Positions 1 to 7,310 of a DNA stretch of 64,000 bases are shown one piece after another. Both the position numbers and the translations under genes were made by a program. The stretch is taken from positions 7,465,501-7,529,500 of the forward strand of contig NZ_RBXO01000001.1 of assembly GCF_003634935.1 (NCBI RefSeq). Direction: 5' to 3'. The notes under the pieces are model-generated. The model was given only the letters and a program-made list of their open reading frames with translations, made no database searches and was not told where the DNA came from. Source of the DNA: Saccharothrix australiensis (GTDB taxonomy: Bacteria; Actinomycetota; Actinomycetes; Mycobacteriales; Pseudonocardiaceae). How positions within the stretch are numbered: the stretch's first letter is position 1; the number at the start of each line of letters is the position of its first letter.

Positions 1-890
1 TTGGCCATCACCTCGGCGGACGCGCCGCCGCCGATGTCCAGGAAGTTCGCGGGCTTGACGCCCTGGTGCCGCTCGCCCGCGTAGGCGACGACGTCCAGCG
101 TGGACATGACGAGCCCGGCGCCGTTGCCGATGATGCCGACCTGGCCGTCGAGCTTGACGTAGTTGAGGCCCTTGGCCTTGGCCTTCGCCTCCAGCGGGTC
201 CTCGGCCTGCTTGTCGACGAGCGCCTCGTGGCCGGGGTGGCGGAAGGAGGCGTTCTCGTCCAGCGTGACCTTGCCGTCGAGGGCGACGATCCGGCCCTCG
301 GGGTCGCGGACCAGCGGGTTGACCTCGACCAGGGTCGCGTCCTCGGCGACGAAGGTCTCCCACAGCTTCACGATCACGTCGGCGACCTGGTCTGCCACCT
401 CGGCGGGGAACTTGGCGGCGGCCACGATCTCGTCGGCCTTGGCCCGGTCGACACCCCTGATCGCGTCCACGGGCACCTTGGCCAGCGCCTCGGGCTTGGT
501 CGCGGCGACCTCTTCGATGTCCATGCCGCCCTCGACGGACGCCATCGCGAGGAAGGTGCGGTTGGCGCGGTCGAGGAGGAACGAGAAGTAGTACTCCTCG
601 GCGATGTCGGACGCGGGCGTCACCAGCACGCGGTGGACGACGTGGCCCTTGATGTCCAGGCCGAGGATCGCCTCCGCCTTGACCTTGGTCTCGTCCGGGT
701 CCTCGGCGAGCTTGACGCCACCCGCCTTGCCGCGGCCACCGGTCTTGACCTGGGCCTTGACGACGACGGTCCGGCCGAACCGCTCGGCGATGGCCTTGGC
801 CTCGTCGGGGGTGCTCGCCACGTCGCCCGGCAGCACCGGGACATCGTGTGCGGCGAAGAGGTCCTTCGCCTGGTACTCGTACAGGTCCAC
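1..890 (-). CDS. sucC: Succinyl-CoA ligase (ADP-forming) beta subunit, 3' end cut by window
   Basis: This is the beta subunit of succinyl-CoA synthetase, the TCA-cycle enzyme that converts succinyl-CoA to succinate with formation of a nucleoside triphosphate; it pairs with SucD in the cytoplasm. The protein opens [20 protein letters not shown], the classic SucC N-terminus of the ATP-grasp domain, and continues with the glycine-rich [16 protein letters not shown] nucleotide-binding stretch. The GTG at 888-890 is the only start that gives the family N-terminus. About 296 codons are visible of the usual 385-395, so the C-terminal CoA-ligase part and the expected downstream sucD lie outside the window. 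The 250 bp upstream (891-1141) hold no gene. Confidence 0.95.
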   Translation of the reverse strand, partial: MDLYEYQAKDLFAAHDVPVLPGDVASTPDEAKAIAERFGRTVVVKAQVKTGGRGKAGGVKLAEDPDETKVKAEAILGLDIKGHVVHRVLVTPASDIAEEYYFSFLLDRANRTFLAMASVEGGMDIEEVAATKPEALAKVPVDAIRGVDRAKADEIVAAAKFPAEVADQVADVIVKLWETFVAEDATLVEVNPLVRDPEGRIVALDGKVTLDENASFRHPGHEALVDKQAEDPLEAKAKAKGLNYVKLDGQVGIIGNGAGLVMSTLDVVAYAGERHQGVKPANFLDIGGGASAEVMA

Positions 891-1141
891 TCGGGTCTCC
901 TGCGACGTCGGTGTCGGACACCGCGTCCTTGTGCGGTCCTCGAAAGGTCCGGCGCTCCAGGCTGGGGCCTGGTGCCCACACGTACCAGGCATCACCTGGA
1001 ACGCCGGCATAGCCGTGGGGGGACCGGCTCGACGCGGCTGCGCAGAACACTATCGACCTGCGCGGACCACTCCGCACCCCACACCCGTGAGGTCGGTCAT
1101 AAAGGTGGTGAGGTCGATCACCACCCCGCGCGGCGCGGGCG

Positions 1142-2764
1142 TCACCCCGGTCGGGGAGCGGATCGGCGGTCGGCCCGGATCGCGGCCGCGACCAGCAGGA
1201 GCGCGGTCGTCGCGAGCGCGAGCCACAGGGCCGGCCCTGGTTCCGTCCCGGCCGCGCGGGACGCGGAGAACGGGTACTCCAGCGCGCGGGTCGCGGTGAC
1301 GCAGGCCGCCCCGAGCAGCAGGGCCGCGCCCCTGCCCGGACGGGACACGAGGGAGAGCCCGACGGCGACCAGCACGGCCACGAGGGCGATCAGCAGGCCC
1401 CACGAGCCGACCCGCAGGCCGAACGCCGTGATCGGCACGTAGCCGGGCGCCGCCAGCACCGGCAGCGCGAACGCGCCGACCGCGACCAGCCCGGCCGTCA
1501 GCGCGGCGGCGAGCAGCGGCAGCGGCGGCGACGTCCGGTCCGCGCCCTCCTCGTCCCGCTCGACCGCGCCGGCCAGCGCGGCGGTGCTCGCCGCCGCGCC
1601 GGCGAGGAGCACGGCCAGCGCGGTGAACCACACGCCCGGACCCGGTCCGACCGACGGCACCTTGGCGGCGTTGAGCGCGGCGTCCAGCGCCTGCCCGGCG
1701 GCGAGCGGGACGGCCGCGAGCGCGACGGCGAACGCCGGGCGGGCCTTGGGCAGCAGCGCCGTCAGCGCCACGGCGACCGCCGCCGGCCAGAGCAGGCGGG
1801 CGGCGTAGTCGGTCGGCGGCGTCACGCCCGCCGGCACGTCGAGGTGTCGGGTGAGCGCGCCGAGCGCGGCGCACGCCCCGGTCGCGACGCCCAGGACCGC
1901 GGCGATCAGGTGCAGCCGGCGGCGGCCGGGCAGCGCGAGGTCGTGCCCGGCCCGGCCGGTGGCGGGCCACGCCAGGGCCACCGCCGCGCCCAGCACCAGG
2001 AACGGCCCCGGCGCGGCGTCGACCCGGTCCACGGCGACGGCGGTCGCGAGGCCGGGCGCGGCGAGCGCGACCAGGACGGCGGCGATGCCGAGCAGGCCGC
2101 CCCGGCGGGCGTCCGGGTCGCCCGAGCTGGCCGACAGCACCGCCAGGACGGGCGCGGCGAGCGCCACGAGCAACCCGCCGGCGAGCGCGGGCAGCGGGGC
2201 GTCCAGCGGCCCGCCGGCCGGGATGAACGCGTCGGAGGAACCGAACGGGGCCATGCACAGGCCGACCGCGCCGACGACACCCGCCGTCGCCGGGAGGCCG
2301 AACCGCTCGGACCGGCCGCCCTCCGGTTCGGTCCGGGCGGTGGCGGCGACGAGGCCCGCGGCGGCGGTGAGGACGTGGCCCGCGAGCAGCACCCACAGGC
2401 CGGCGGCCGGGCCCGGCGCGGTCAGCGCGGTCGGGAGGTACAGCTCGGGCCTGGCCGCGGTGAGCGGGTCCGCCAGGACCTGGAGGTCGACCAGGAACCG
2501 GCCCACCGCGAAGACGCCCGCGGGCACGAGCGCGGCGGCGGCCGTCGTCGTCGCGCGGCGGCTCAGGAAGAAGGCGGCCACGCCGACCGGGAGCAGGGCG
2601 AGGGCGGCGAGCAGCGGCCACGCGGTGTACGCGGGCGGCGCGCTGCCGTCGACCACCGGCAGCGCGGCCCCGACCGCGCCGCACAGCGCGCCCGCCGCCG
2701 CGAACCCGAACGCCGTGCGGAGCCTGCTCGACGCCGGGGGCGCCGCTTCAGCGGTGCGGATCAC
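1142..2764 (-). CDS. Polytopic membrane protein of unknown function
   Basis: I do not recognise this 540-residue protein. It is almost entirely Ala/Leu/Val/Gly-rich hydrophobic segments, roughly a dozen or more potential membrane helices, joined by short Arg/Asp-containing loops and with no catalytic motif I can see. The GTG at 2764 (VIRTAEAAPP...) is preferred to a start 28 codons upstream, because that extension is Arg/Pro-rich and runs into the promoter area of the divergent lipase gene. It lies upstream of sucC in the same direction. A link to PerM-like (DUF6350) membrane proteins near sucCD elsewhere is possible, but I could not confirm it from motifs. Confidence 0.6.
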   Translation of the reverse strand: MIRTAEAAPPASSRLRTAFGFAAAGALCGAVGAALPVVDGSAPPAYTAWPLLAALALLPVGVAAFFLSRRATTTAAAALVPAGVFAVGRFLVDLQVLADPLTAARPELYLPTALTAPGPAAGLWVLLAGHVLTAAAGLVAATARTEPEGGRSERFGLPATAGVVGAVGLCMAPFGSSDAFIPAGGPLDAPLPALAGGLLVALAAPVLAVLSASSGDPDARRGGLLGIAAVLVALAAPGLATAVAVDRVDAAPGPFLVLGAAVALAWPATGRAGHDLALPGRRRLHLIAAVLGVATGACAALGALTRHLDVPAGVTPPTDYAARLLWPAAVAVALTALLPKARPAFAVALAAVPLAAGQALDAALNAAKVPSVGPGPGVWFTALAVLLAGAAASTAALAGAVERDEEGADRTSPPLPLLAAALTAGLVAVGAFALPVLAAPGYVPITAFGLRVGSWGLLIALVAVLVAVGLSLVSRPGRGAALLLGAACVTATRALEYPFSASRAAGTEPGPALWLALATTALLLVAAAIRADRRSAPRPG

Positions 2765-2849
2765 CGGCCCGACGCTAGCAAACGGCGGTGGAGCGGCCCG
2801 GCATGTCCACGACCGCCGTCGGGTAGTCCCGTTTCGTGGAAATCTCACC

Positions 2850-2855
2850 TACTTT
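2850..2855 (+). promoter_or_regulatory. -10 element for a leaderless lipase start
   Basis: TACTTT lies exactly 7 bp before the ATG at 2863, so transcription would begin at or next to the start codon. No Shine-Dalgarno sequence is present. This decides the start against the GTG at 2836. Confidence 0.45.
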
Positions 2856-2862
2856 CAGCCTC

Positions 2863-4143
2863 ATGGGTGGCGCGCGGTCGATCTTCGAGCGGGTCGGTAC
2901 CGGGCTCCGGGCTGGGGTGGGCGCGGTCCGCGACGCGGTCGGCACCGGGACCGACGCCGTGCGGGACGCGGTCGGGACCGGGGCGGACGCCCTCCGGGAC
3001 GCGGTCGGGTCCGGCGTCGACGCGGTGCGCGACGCGGTGGGCACGGGGACCGACGCCGTCGCGGTGGGCACCGGGACGGACGTGGTGGGCACCGGGACGG
3101 ACGTGGTGGGCACCGACGCCGACACCGTGCGCGACGCGGTCGGGATCGGCACCGTCCGCGACGCGGTGGGCGCGAGGGCCGACGCGGTCCGCCAGGCGGT
3201 CGGCGCGGGCGCGGACGTGGTCGGCGGCGTCCTGGGCGGGGTGGCCGGTGTCGCGCGCGGCGTCGCGACGCCCGGCGGCGTGCGCGGCGCCGTGGTGGAA
3301 GCGGCGTGGCTGGCCGCGCACGCGGTGCTCTACCCGTGGGGCGCGCTGGAGCAGCGGTGGCGGCCCGAGGGGCACCTCCGGCACTACCGCACCGACCGGC
3401 TCTCGCCGCGGCGGCGCGGCCTGCTGGTTTCGGCGATGGACGCGGCGGGCACCCCGATCGTGCTGGTGCACGGCATCGGGGACAACCGGTCCGCCTTCGC
3501 AGTGCTGTCGGGGGCGCTGCGGAGGCGCGGCTTCGGGGTGGTGCACGCCGTCAACTTCAGCGTGCTGACCGCGCTGACCGGCGACGTCCGGCGGTCGGCC
3601 GCGCTGCTCGGCGAGCACGTCGAGCGGATCTGCGAGCAGACCGGGTCCGACCGGGTCCACGTCGTGGGCCACTCGCTGGGCGGCCTGATCGCCCGTTACT
3701 ACGTGCAGCGCCTGCGCGGCGACGCCCGCGTGCGCACGTTGATCACCCTGGGCACCCCGCACGGCGGGACGCTGGCCGCCTACCTCTTCCCCACCTCGCT
3801 GACCCGCCAGCTGCGCCCCGGTTCGGAGCTCCTGTCCGAGCTGGCCGCGCCCTGCCCGCCGTGCCGGACCCGGTTCGTGGTCGTGTGGAGCGAGCTGGAC
3901 CAGGTCGTGATCCCGCAGCGGCACGCCCGGTTGGAGCACCCCTCGTTGCTCGTCGAGGAGCACCAGATACGTGATTCAGGTCACCTTTCACTACCGGTCG
4001 ATACTCGCACTGTGCACGTGATCGTGACGGCGGCCACTCGTCCGCAGGACACCGAGAACCACCCCATCGTGCCTGTAAGTGAGGGTTTCGCGAGCGCGAC
4101 TTCGACCGACCGTCACCTCGCCCCACCCCTGCCCTCCCCCTGA
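2863..4143 (+). CDS. Alpha/beta-hydrolase (lipase/PGAP1-like) with N-terminal 11-residue amphipathic repeats
   Basis: This 426-residue protein has two parts. Residues about 17-130 are a run of 11-residue repeats of the type GTGTDAVRDAV (some shortened to GTGTDVV), giving small residues alternating with Asp/Arg, the pattern of a lipid-surface-binding amphipathic helix. From about residue 205 it is an alpha/beta-hydrolase: LVHGIGDNR (oxyanion region), VVGHSLGGLIARYY with the nucleophile Ser in GHSLGG, LGTPHGG, an acidic WSELDQVV segment and DSGHLSLPVD carrying the catalytic His. These are motifs of PGAP1/triacylglycerol-lipase relatives. There is no signal peptide. The acyl-ester substrate is unknown. 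A peripheral role at membrane or lipid droplets is my inference from the repeats. Confidence 0.8.
   Translation: MGGARSIFERVGTGLRAGVGAVRDAVGTGTDAVRDAVGTGADALRDAVGSGVDAVRDAVGTGTDAVAVGTGTDVVGTGTDVVGTDADTVRDAVGIGTVRDAVGARADAVRQAVGAGADVVGGVLGGVAGVARGVATPGGVRGAVVEAAWLAAHAVLYPWGALEQRWRPEGHLRHYRTDRLSPRRRGLLVSAMDAAGTPIVLVHGIGDNRSAFAVLSGALRRRGFGVVHAVNFSVLTALTGDVRRSAALLGEHVERICEQTGSDRVHVVGHSLGGLIARYYVQRLRGDARVRTLITLGTPHGGTLAAYLFPTSLTRQLRPGSELLSELAAPCPPCRTRFVVVWSELDQVVIPQRHARLEHPSLLVEEHQIRDSGHLSLPVDTRTVHVIVTAATRPQDTENHPIVPVSEGFASATSTDRHLAPPLPSP
2911..3250 (+). repeat. In-frame 33-bp (11-codon) degenerate tandem repeats
   Basis: About ten units encoding G-T/A/S-G-T/A/V-D-A-V/L-R-D-A-V are repeated head to tail inside the lipase gene, with two or three shortened units. 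Codon choice varies between units, so the period is held at protein level. Confidence 0.8.
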
Positions 4144-4216
4144 CCGCTAATCGGTAGACATCGCGGTCAGGGATTGCCTACGAGGCTCTCGCCCCGTTAC
4201 TGTCCCCCGGTCCGTT

Positions 4217-4235
4217 GTCACGGTCTGGTCACAAG
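4217..4235 (+). promoter_or_regulatory. Candidate MtrA box upstream of the M23 peptidase
   Basis: GTCACGGTCTG-GTCAC is a direct repeat of GTCAC with an 11-bp period, at 4217-4221 and 4228-4232. MtrA of actinobacteria binds loose GTCAC/GTAAC direct repeats and controls M23 peptidase genes such as mepA of Corynebacterium glutamicum. The assignment rests on motif and context only. The rest of 4144-4316 contains nothing I can name. Confidence 0.35.
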
Positions 4236-4316
4236 CAGGACAACGAGCCGGTACCCCGACTGGCTCAACCGGGTTCCCCCGCCCGGTGTCGACCGGACTC
4301 CCCGAAGACGGAAGGC

Positions 4317-5123
4317 ATGGTTTTGTCCCGACACCGCTCCCCCGGCGGCCCAGGCAGTTCCGCTGTGCTCGAAGACGCGGTCGACCGCGCCTCCACGCGT
4401 CCCACCGGGACGCACCGGCTCCCGCCGCCGCCCTCGGCGCTGCGCGGCCGGATCGTGGTCGCCGCCGTCGCCGTCGGCGCGTTCGCCGCCGCCGGCGCAG
4501 GTCAGACGCTCCAGGCGCTGGGCTCCGGCCCCGAAGCGCCCGCCGACGAGGTCACGCCCCTCGCGAACGCCGCCGCCGACGGCGCCGCCGCGTTCGGCGT
4601 CGGCGGCACCGGACCGGCGTCGCCGCAGGTCCTGCCGGTCGCCAAGACCGTCGACCCCGCCGCCGAGGCCCAGAAGCTCACCAAGAGCGCCCGGATCACC
4701 GAGGACCGCGAGGCGGCCGAGGCCGAGGCCAAGCGCCCGAAGTACGCCCGCCCCGCGAACGGCGACTTCACCTCCGGTTTCGGCGGTCGCTGGGGCGAGA
4801 TGCACTACGGCATCGACATCGCCGGACCGATCGGCACGCCGATCCTGTCCGCCGCGGATGGTGTCGTGATCGAGGCCGGTCAGGCAAGCGGTTTCGGGCT
4901 CTGGGTCAAGGTCGAGCACCCCGACGGCACGGTCACCGTCTACGGGCACGTGGACACCTACTCCGTCCGCAAGGGCCAGGTCGTCCAGGCGGGCGAGCAG
5001 ATCGCGCGCATGGGCAACCGCGGCTTCTCCACCGGTCCGCACCTCCACTTCGAGGTCTGGAACCCGGCCGGCAAGAAGATCAACCCGCTCGACTGGCTGA
5101 ACTCCAGGGGCATCACCGTCTGA
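4317..5123 (+). CDS. M23 (LytM-type) peptidoglycan endopeptidase, membrane-anchored
   Basis: This 268-residue zinc metallopeptidase has a single N-terminal membrane segment (about residues 42-62, RIVVAAVAVGAFAAAGAG) followed by a basic/acidic helical linker and a C-terminal M23 domain. The zinc ligands are visible as HYGIDIAG (HxxxD) and HLHFEVW (HxH), with the GFGGRWGEMHYGID context typical of active LytM enzymes. It would cleave peptide bonds in cell-wall cross-bridges outside the membrane. Start ATG 4317 is preferred; GTG 4365 is an alternative. It corresponds to M. tuberculosis Rv0950c, which also neighbours sucC. A strong terminator follows. Confidence 0.88.
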   Translation: MVLSRHRSPGGPGSSAVLEDAVDRASTRPTGTHRLPPPPSALRGRIVVAAVAVGAFAAAGAGQTLQALGSGPEAPADEVTPLANAAADGAAAFGVGGTGPASPQVLPVAKTVDPAAEAQKLTKSARITEDREAAEAEAKRPKYARPANGDFTSGFGGRWGEMHYGIDIAGPIGTPILSAADGVVIEAGQASGFGLWVKVEHPDGTVTVYGHVDTYSVRKGQVVQAGEQIARMGNRGFSTGPHLHFEVWNPAGKKINPLDWLNSRGITV

Positions 5124-5260
5124 AGCCGGGCCGACCGCCCGCGTCGGACCGACCGCACGTCCGCGGTGGTACCCGCAGCCACCGCCACCCCGCTGCAACA
5201 CCCCGCTGCAACACCCCGCTGCGGCGCCTCCGCACGGCACCACCGCCACGGCGCGGAAAA

Positions 5261-5286
5261 GGCCGGGTCGCACCCGCGACCCGGCC
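5261..5286 (+). terminator. Rho-independent-type terminator of the M23 gene
   Basis: GGCCGGGTCGC/GCGACCCGGCC is a perfect 11-bp stem with a 4-nt loop, followed by TTCGCTCT. The remaining spacer to 5492 holds only a short GCTGCAACACCCC direct repeat (about 5188-5225) and no gene. Confidence 0.8.
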
Positions 5287-5492
5287 TTCGCTCTCCCTCG
5301 GACCACCCCCCGGTGATCCCCTGTCACGCGCTCGCCGCCCCCGAAGCGGCTCCCGCGTCCCCCTTGCCCGCGAGCGGTTCCCGCCGACCGGTTCGCCCCG
5401 ATCGCCCCGGCCGTTCCGCTCGCGACACCCTTAAGACGCCCGGAAGCCGGTGGGGTTGCCCCGGAATTCCCGTGTTCCCGGAATGGCCGGTG

Positions 5493-5912
5493 TCACGCCG
5501 CGCCCGACCGCCGGTCGAACGCCGCGCGCGCCGCGATGACGTCCTGCTCGTGCTCCTCGGCCCACCGCACTAGGGGCCGCAGGGTGCGGTGCAGCGTCGC
5601 CCCGAGCTGCGTCAGCTCGTACTCCACGCACGGCGGCACGGTCGGGTGCGCGGTGCGCTCCACGAGCCCGTCGCGCTCCAACTGGCGCAGGGTGGCGGCC
5701 AGCACGCGCCGGCTCACCCCGTCGACCCTGCGCCCGAGCTCGTTGAACCGCTGCCGCCCGTCCTCCAGGTACCCCATGACCAGCAACGACCACTTGTCGG
5801 ACACCCGGTCCAACATGTCGCGCACCAGGCAGTCGGACCGCGTGTCCCACTGCCTCGGGTCGTCCTCGGTTCCCTCGCGGTGCCCAGGTGACTTCGAAGT
5901 GCCCTCTTCCAC
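5493..5912 (-). CDS. HxlR-family winged-helix regulator
   Basis: This 139-residue DNA-binding protein has the HxlR/YodB core: DRVSDKWSLLVMGYL, then RFNELGRRVDGVSRRVLAATLRQLERDGLVER, and CVEYELTQLGATLHRTL. A conserved-position Cys (SDCLVRDML, about residue 29) precedes the helix-turn-helix; in YodB-type proteins this cysteine senses quinones or other electrophiles. It is transcribed divergently from the MFS exporter gene. A palindrome between them is the likely operator, so it probably represses its own gene and the exporter until an inducer binds. Confidence 0.9.
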   Translation of the reverse strand: MEEGTSKSPGHREGTEDDPRQWDTRSDCLVRDMLDRVSDKWSLLVMGYLEDGRQRFNELGRRVDGVSRRVLAATLRQLERDGLVERTAHPTVPPCVEYELTQLGATLHRTLRPLVRWAEEHEQDVIAARAAFDRRSGAA

Positions 5913-5932
5913 GGTCGCCCATCCTCACCCAA

Positions 5933-5952
5933 CCTTGTATGCACATGCAAGG
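5933..5952. promoter_or_regulatory. Operator palindrome between HxlR regulator and exporter
   Basis: CCTTGTATGCACATGCAAGG is a 20-bp dyad with one mismatch (CCTTGTATG/CATGCAAGG), centred in the 54-bp divergent spacer. The spacer is markedly less GC-rich than its surroundings. Confidence 0.65.
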
Positions 5953-5966
5953 AATTGGGAGGGGTT

Positions 5967-7310
5967 GTGGCGACTACGGACACCACCGCACGGTTGGGCG
6001 GGCGCGAGTGGGGCGTCCTGCTGGTGCTGTGCGGCGCGATCTTCCTGGAGGGCCTCGACGTCTCCCTGATGGGCGTCGCGCTGCCGTCCATCCAGGCGGA
6101 CCTGGGCATGACCGCCGGCGGCCTCCAGTGGGTGATCAGCGCCTACGTGCTGGGCTACGGCGGCTTCATGCTGCTCGGCGGGCGCGCGGCCGACCTGCTC
6201 GGCAGGCGTCGGGTGTTCCTGTGCTGGCTGGCCGTCTTCGTGGCGTTCTCCGGCCTCGGCGGCCTCGCGCAGGACGGGTGGGTGCTCATCCTCGCCCGGT
6301 TCGTCACGGGCGTGAGCGCCGCGTTCCTCACGCCGACGGGCCTCTCCATCATCACCACCACGTTCGACGGCCCGCGGCGCGACCGGGCCCTCCTGGTGTA
6401 CGGCGGGGTCGGCGCGGCCGGGTTCACCCTCGGCATGGTCGCCGGCGGGCTGCTGACCGCGGTGGGCTGGCGGTGGGTGTTCTTCGCCCCGGTCGCCCTC
6501 GCGCTGCTGGTCCTCGTCGCGTCCGTGCGGGTCATCCCCCGCGACACCGGGCACGGGGGCGGCCGGTTCGACGTGGCGGGCGCGGCCACCGCCACGGGCG
6601 GGATGCTGCTGCTGGTGCTGGCCATCGCCGAGGGCGCCTGGCCCGCCCTCGTCGGCGGCCTGGCGCTGCTGGCGGCGTTCGCGGTGGTCGAGCGCCGGGC
6701 CGCCGAGCCGCTGGTGCGGGCGGGCGTCCTCCGCGTCCGCGGCCTGGTCCGCGTCAACCTGGTGGCGCTGCTGTTCGCCGGGTCGTTCTTCGGCTTCCAA
6801 CTCGTCGCGGTGCTCTACCTCCAGCAGGTGCTCGGCTGGTCCGCGCTGGAGACCGGTCTCGCGCTGCTCGTCAGCGGCGTCGACGCGGTGCTCGCGCCGA
6901 CCCTGACGCCGCACCTGGTCCGGCGGTTCGGCCTGGTCCGGGTGATGACCGCCGGGCTGCTCTCCGCGACCGCCGGCTACGCGTGGCTCCTGCGGATCGA
7001 CGAGGGCTGGGGCTACTGGCAGCTGTTCCCGTCCGCGCTGCTGGTCGGCCTGGCGCTCACGCTGGCGTACGGGCCGATGACGATCGTCGCCACGACCGGC
7101 GTCGCCGACGCCGAGCAGGGCCTCGCGGGCGGCCTGTACAACACGTCGTTCCAGTTCGGCGCGGCGCTCGGCGTGGCGGGCGTGACCGCCGTCGCCGCGC
7201 TCGGCGACACCCCGCTGGAGGGCTACCGGCTCGCGGCGCTGGTGCCGGTGGCGGCGGGCCTGCCGGCCGCCCTCACAGCTTCACGAGGGGCACGCCGCCG
7301 ATCAGCATGA
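5967..7310 (+). CDS. MFS drug exporter (EmrB/QacA, DHA2-like)
   Basis: This 447-residue major-facilitator protein has an N-terminal segment LEGLDVSLMGVALPSIQADL followed by LQWVISAYVLGYGGFMLLGGRAADLLGRRR, the motif-A region of proton-coupled multidrug exporters, and GVSAAFLTPTGLSII plus GWRWVFFAPVA. About 12-14 helices are expected. GTG 5967 is chosen because GGGAGG lies 4 bp upstream. It is divergent from the HxlR gene and likely controlled by it, so it probably exports the regulator's inducer. The final 38 bp overlap the 3' end of the convergent helicase gene. Confidence 0.9.
   Translation: MATTDTTARLGGREWGVLLVLCGAIFLEGLDVSLMGVALPSIQADLGMTAGGLQWVISAYVLGYGGFMLLGGRAADLLGRRRVFLCWLAVFVAFSGLGGLAQDGWVLILARFVTGVSAAFLTPTGLSIITTTFDGPRRDRALLVYGGVGAAGFTLGMVAGGLLTAVGWRWVFFAPVALALLVLVASVRVIPRDTGHGGGRFDVAGAATATGGMLLLVLAIAEGAWPALVGGLALLAAFAVVERRAAEPLVRAGVLRVRGLVRVNLVALLFAGSFFGFQLVAVLYLQQVLGWSALETGLALLVSGVDAVLAPTLTPHLVRRFGLVRVMTAGLLSATAGYAWLLRIDEGWGYWQLFPSALLVGLALTLAYGPMTIVATTGVADAEQGLAGGLYNTSFQFGAALGVAGVTAVAALGDTPLEGYRLAALVPVAAGLPAALTASRGARRRSA

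Noticed and set aside
4144-4316. Cyclic-di-AMP (ydaO-type) riboswitch before the M23 peptidase gene
   Set aside because: Such riboswitches often precede cell-wall hydrolases in actinobacteria, but I could not find the conserved GCCGAA-type core and paired stems in this leader.
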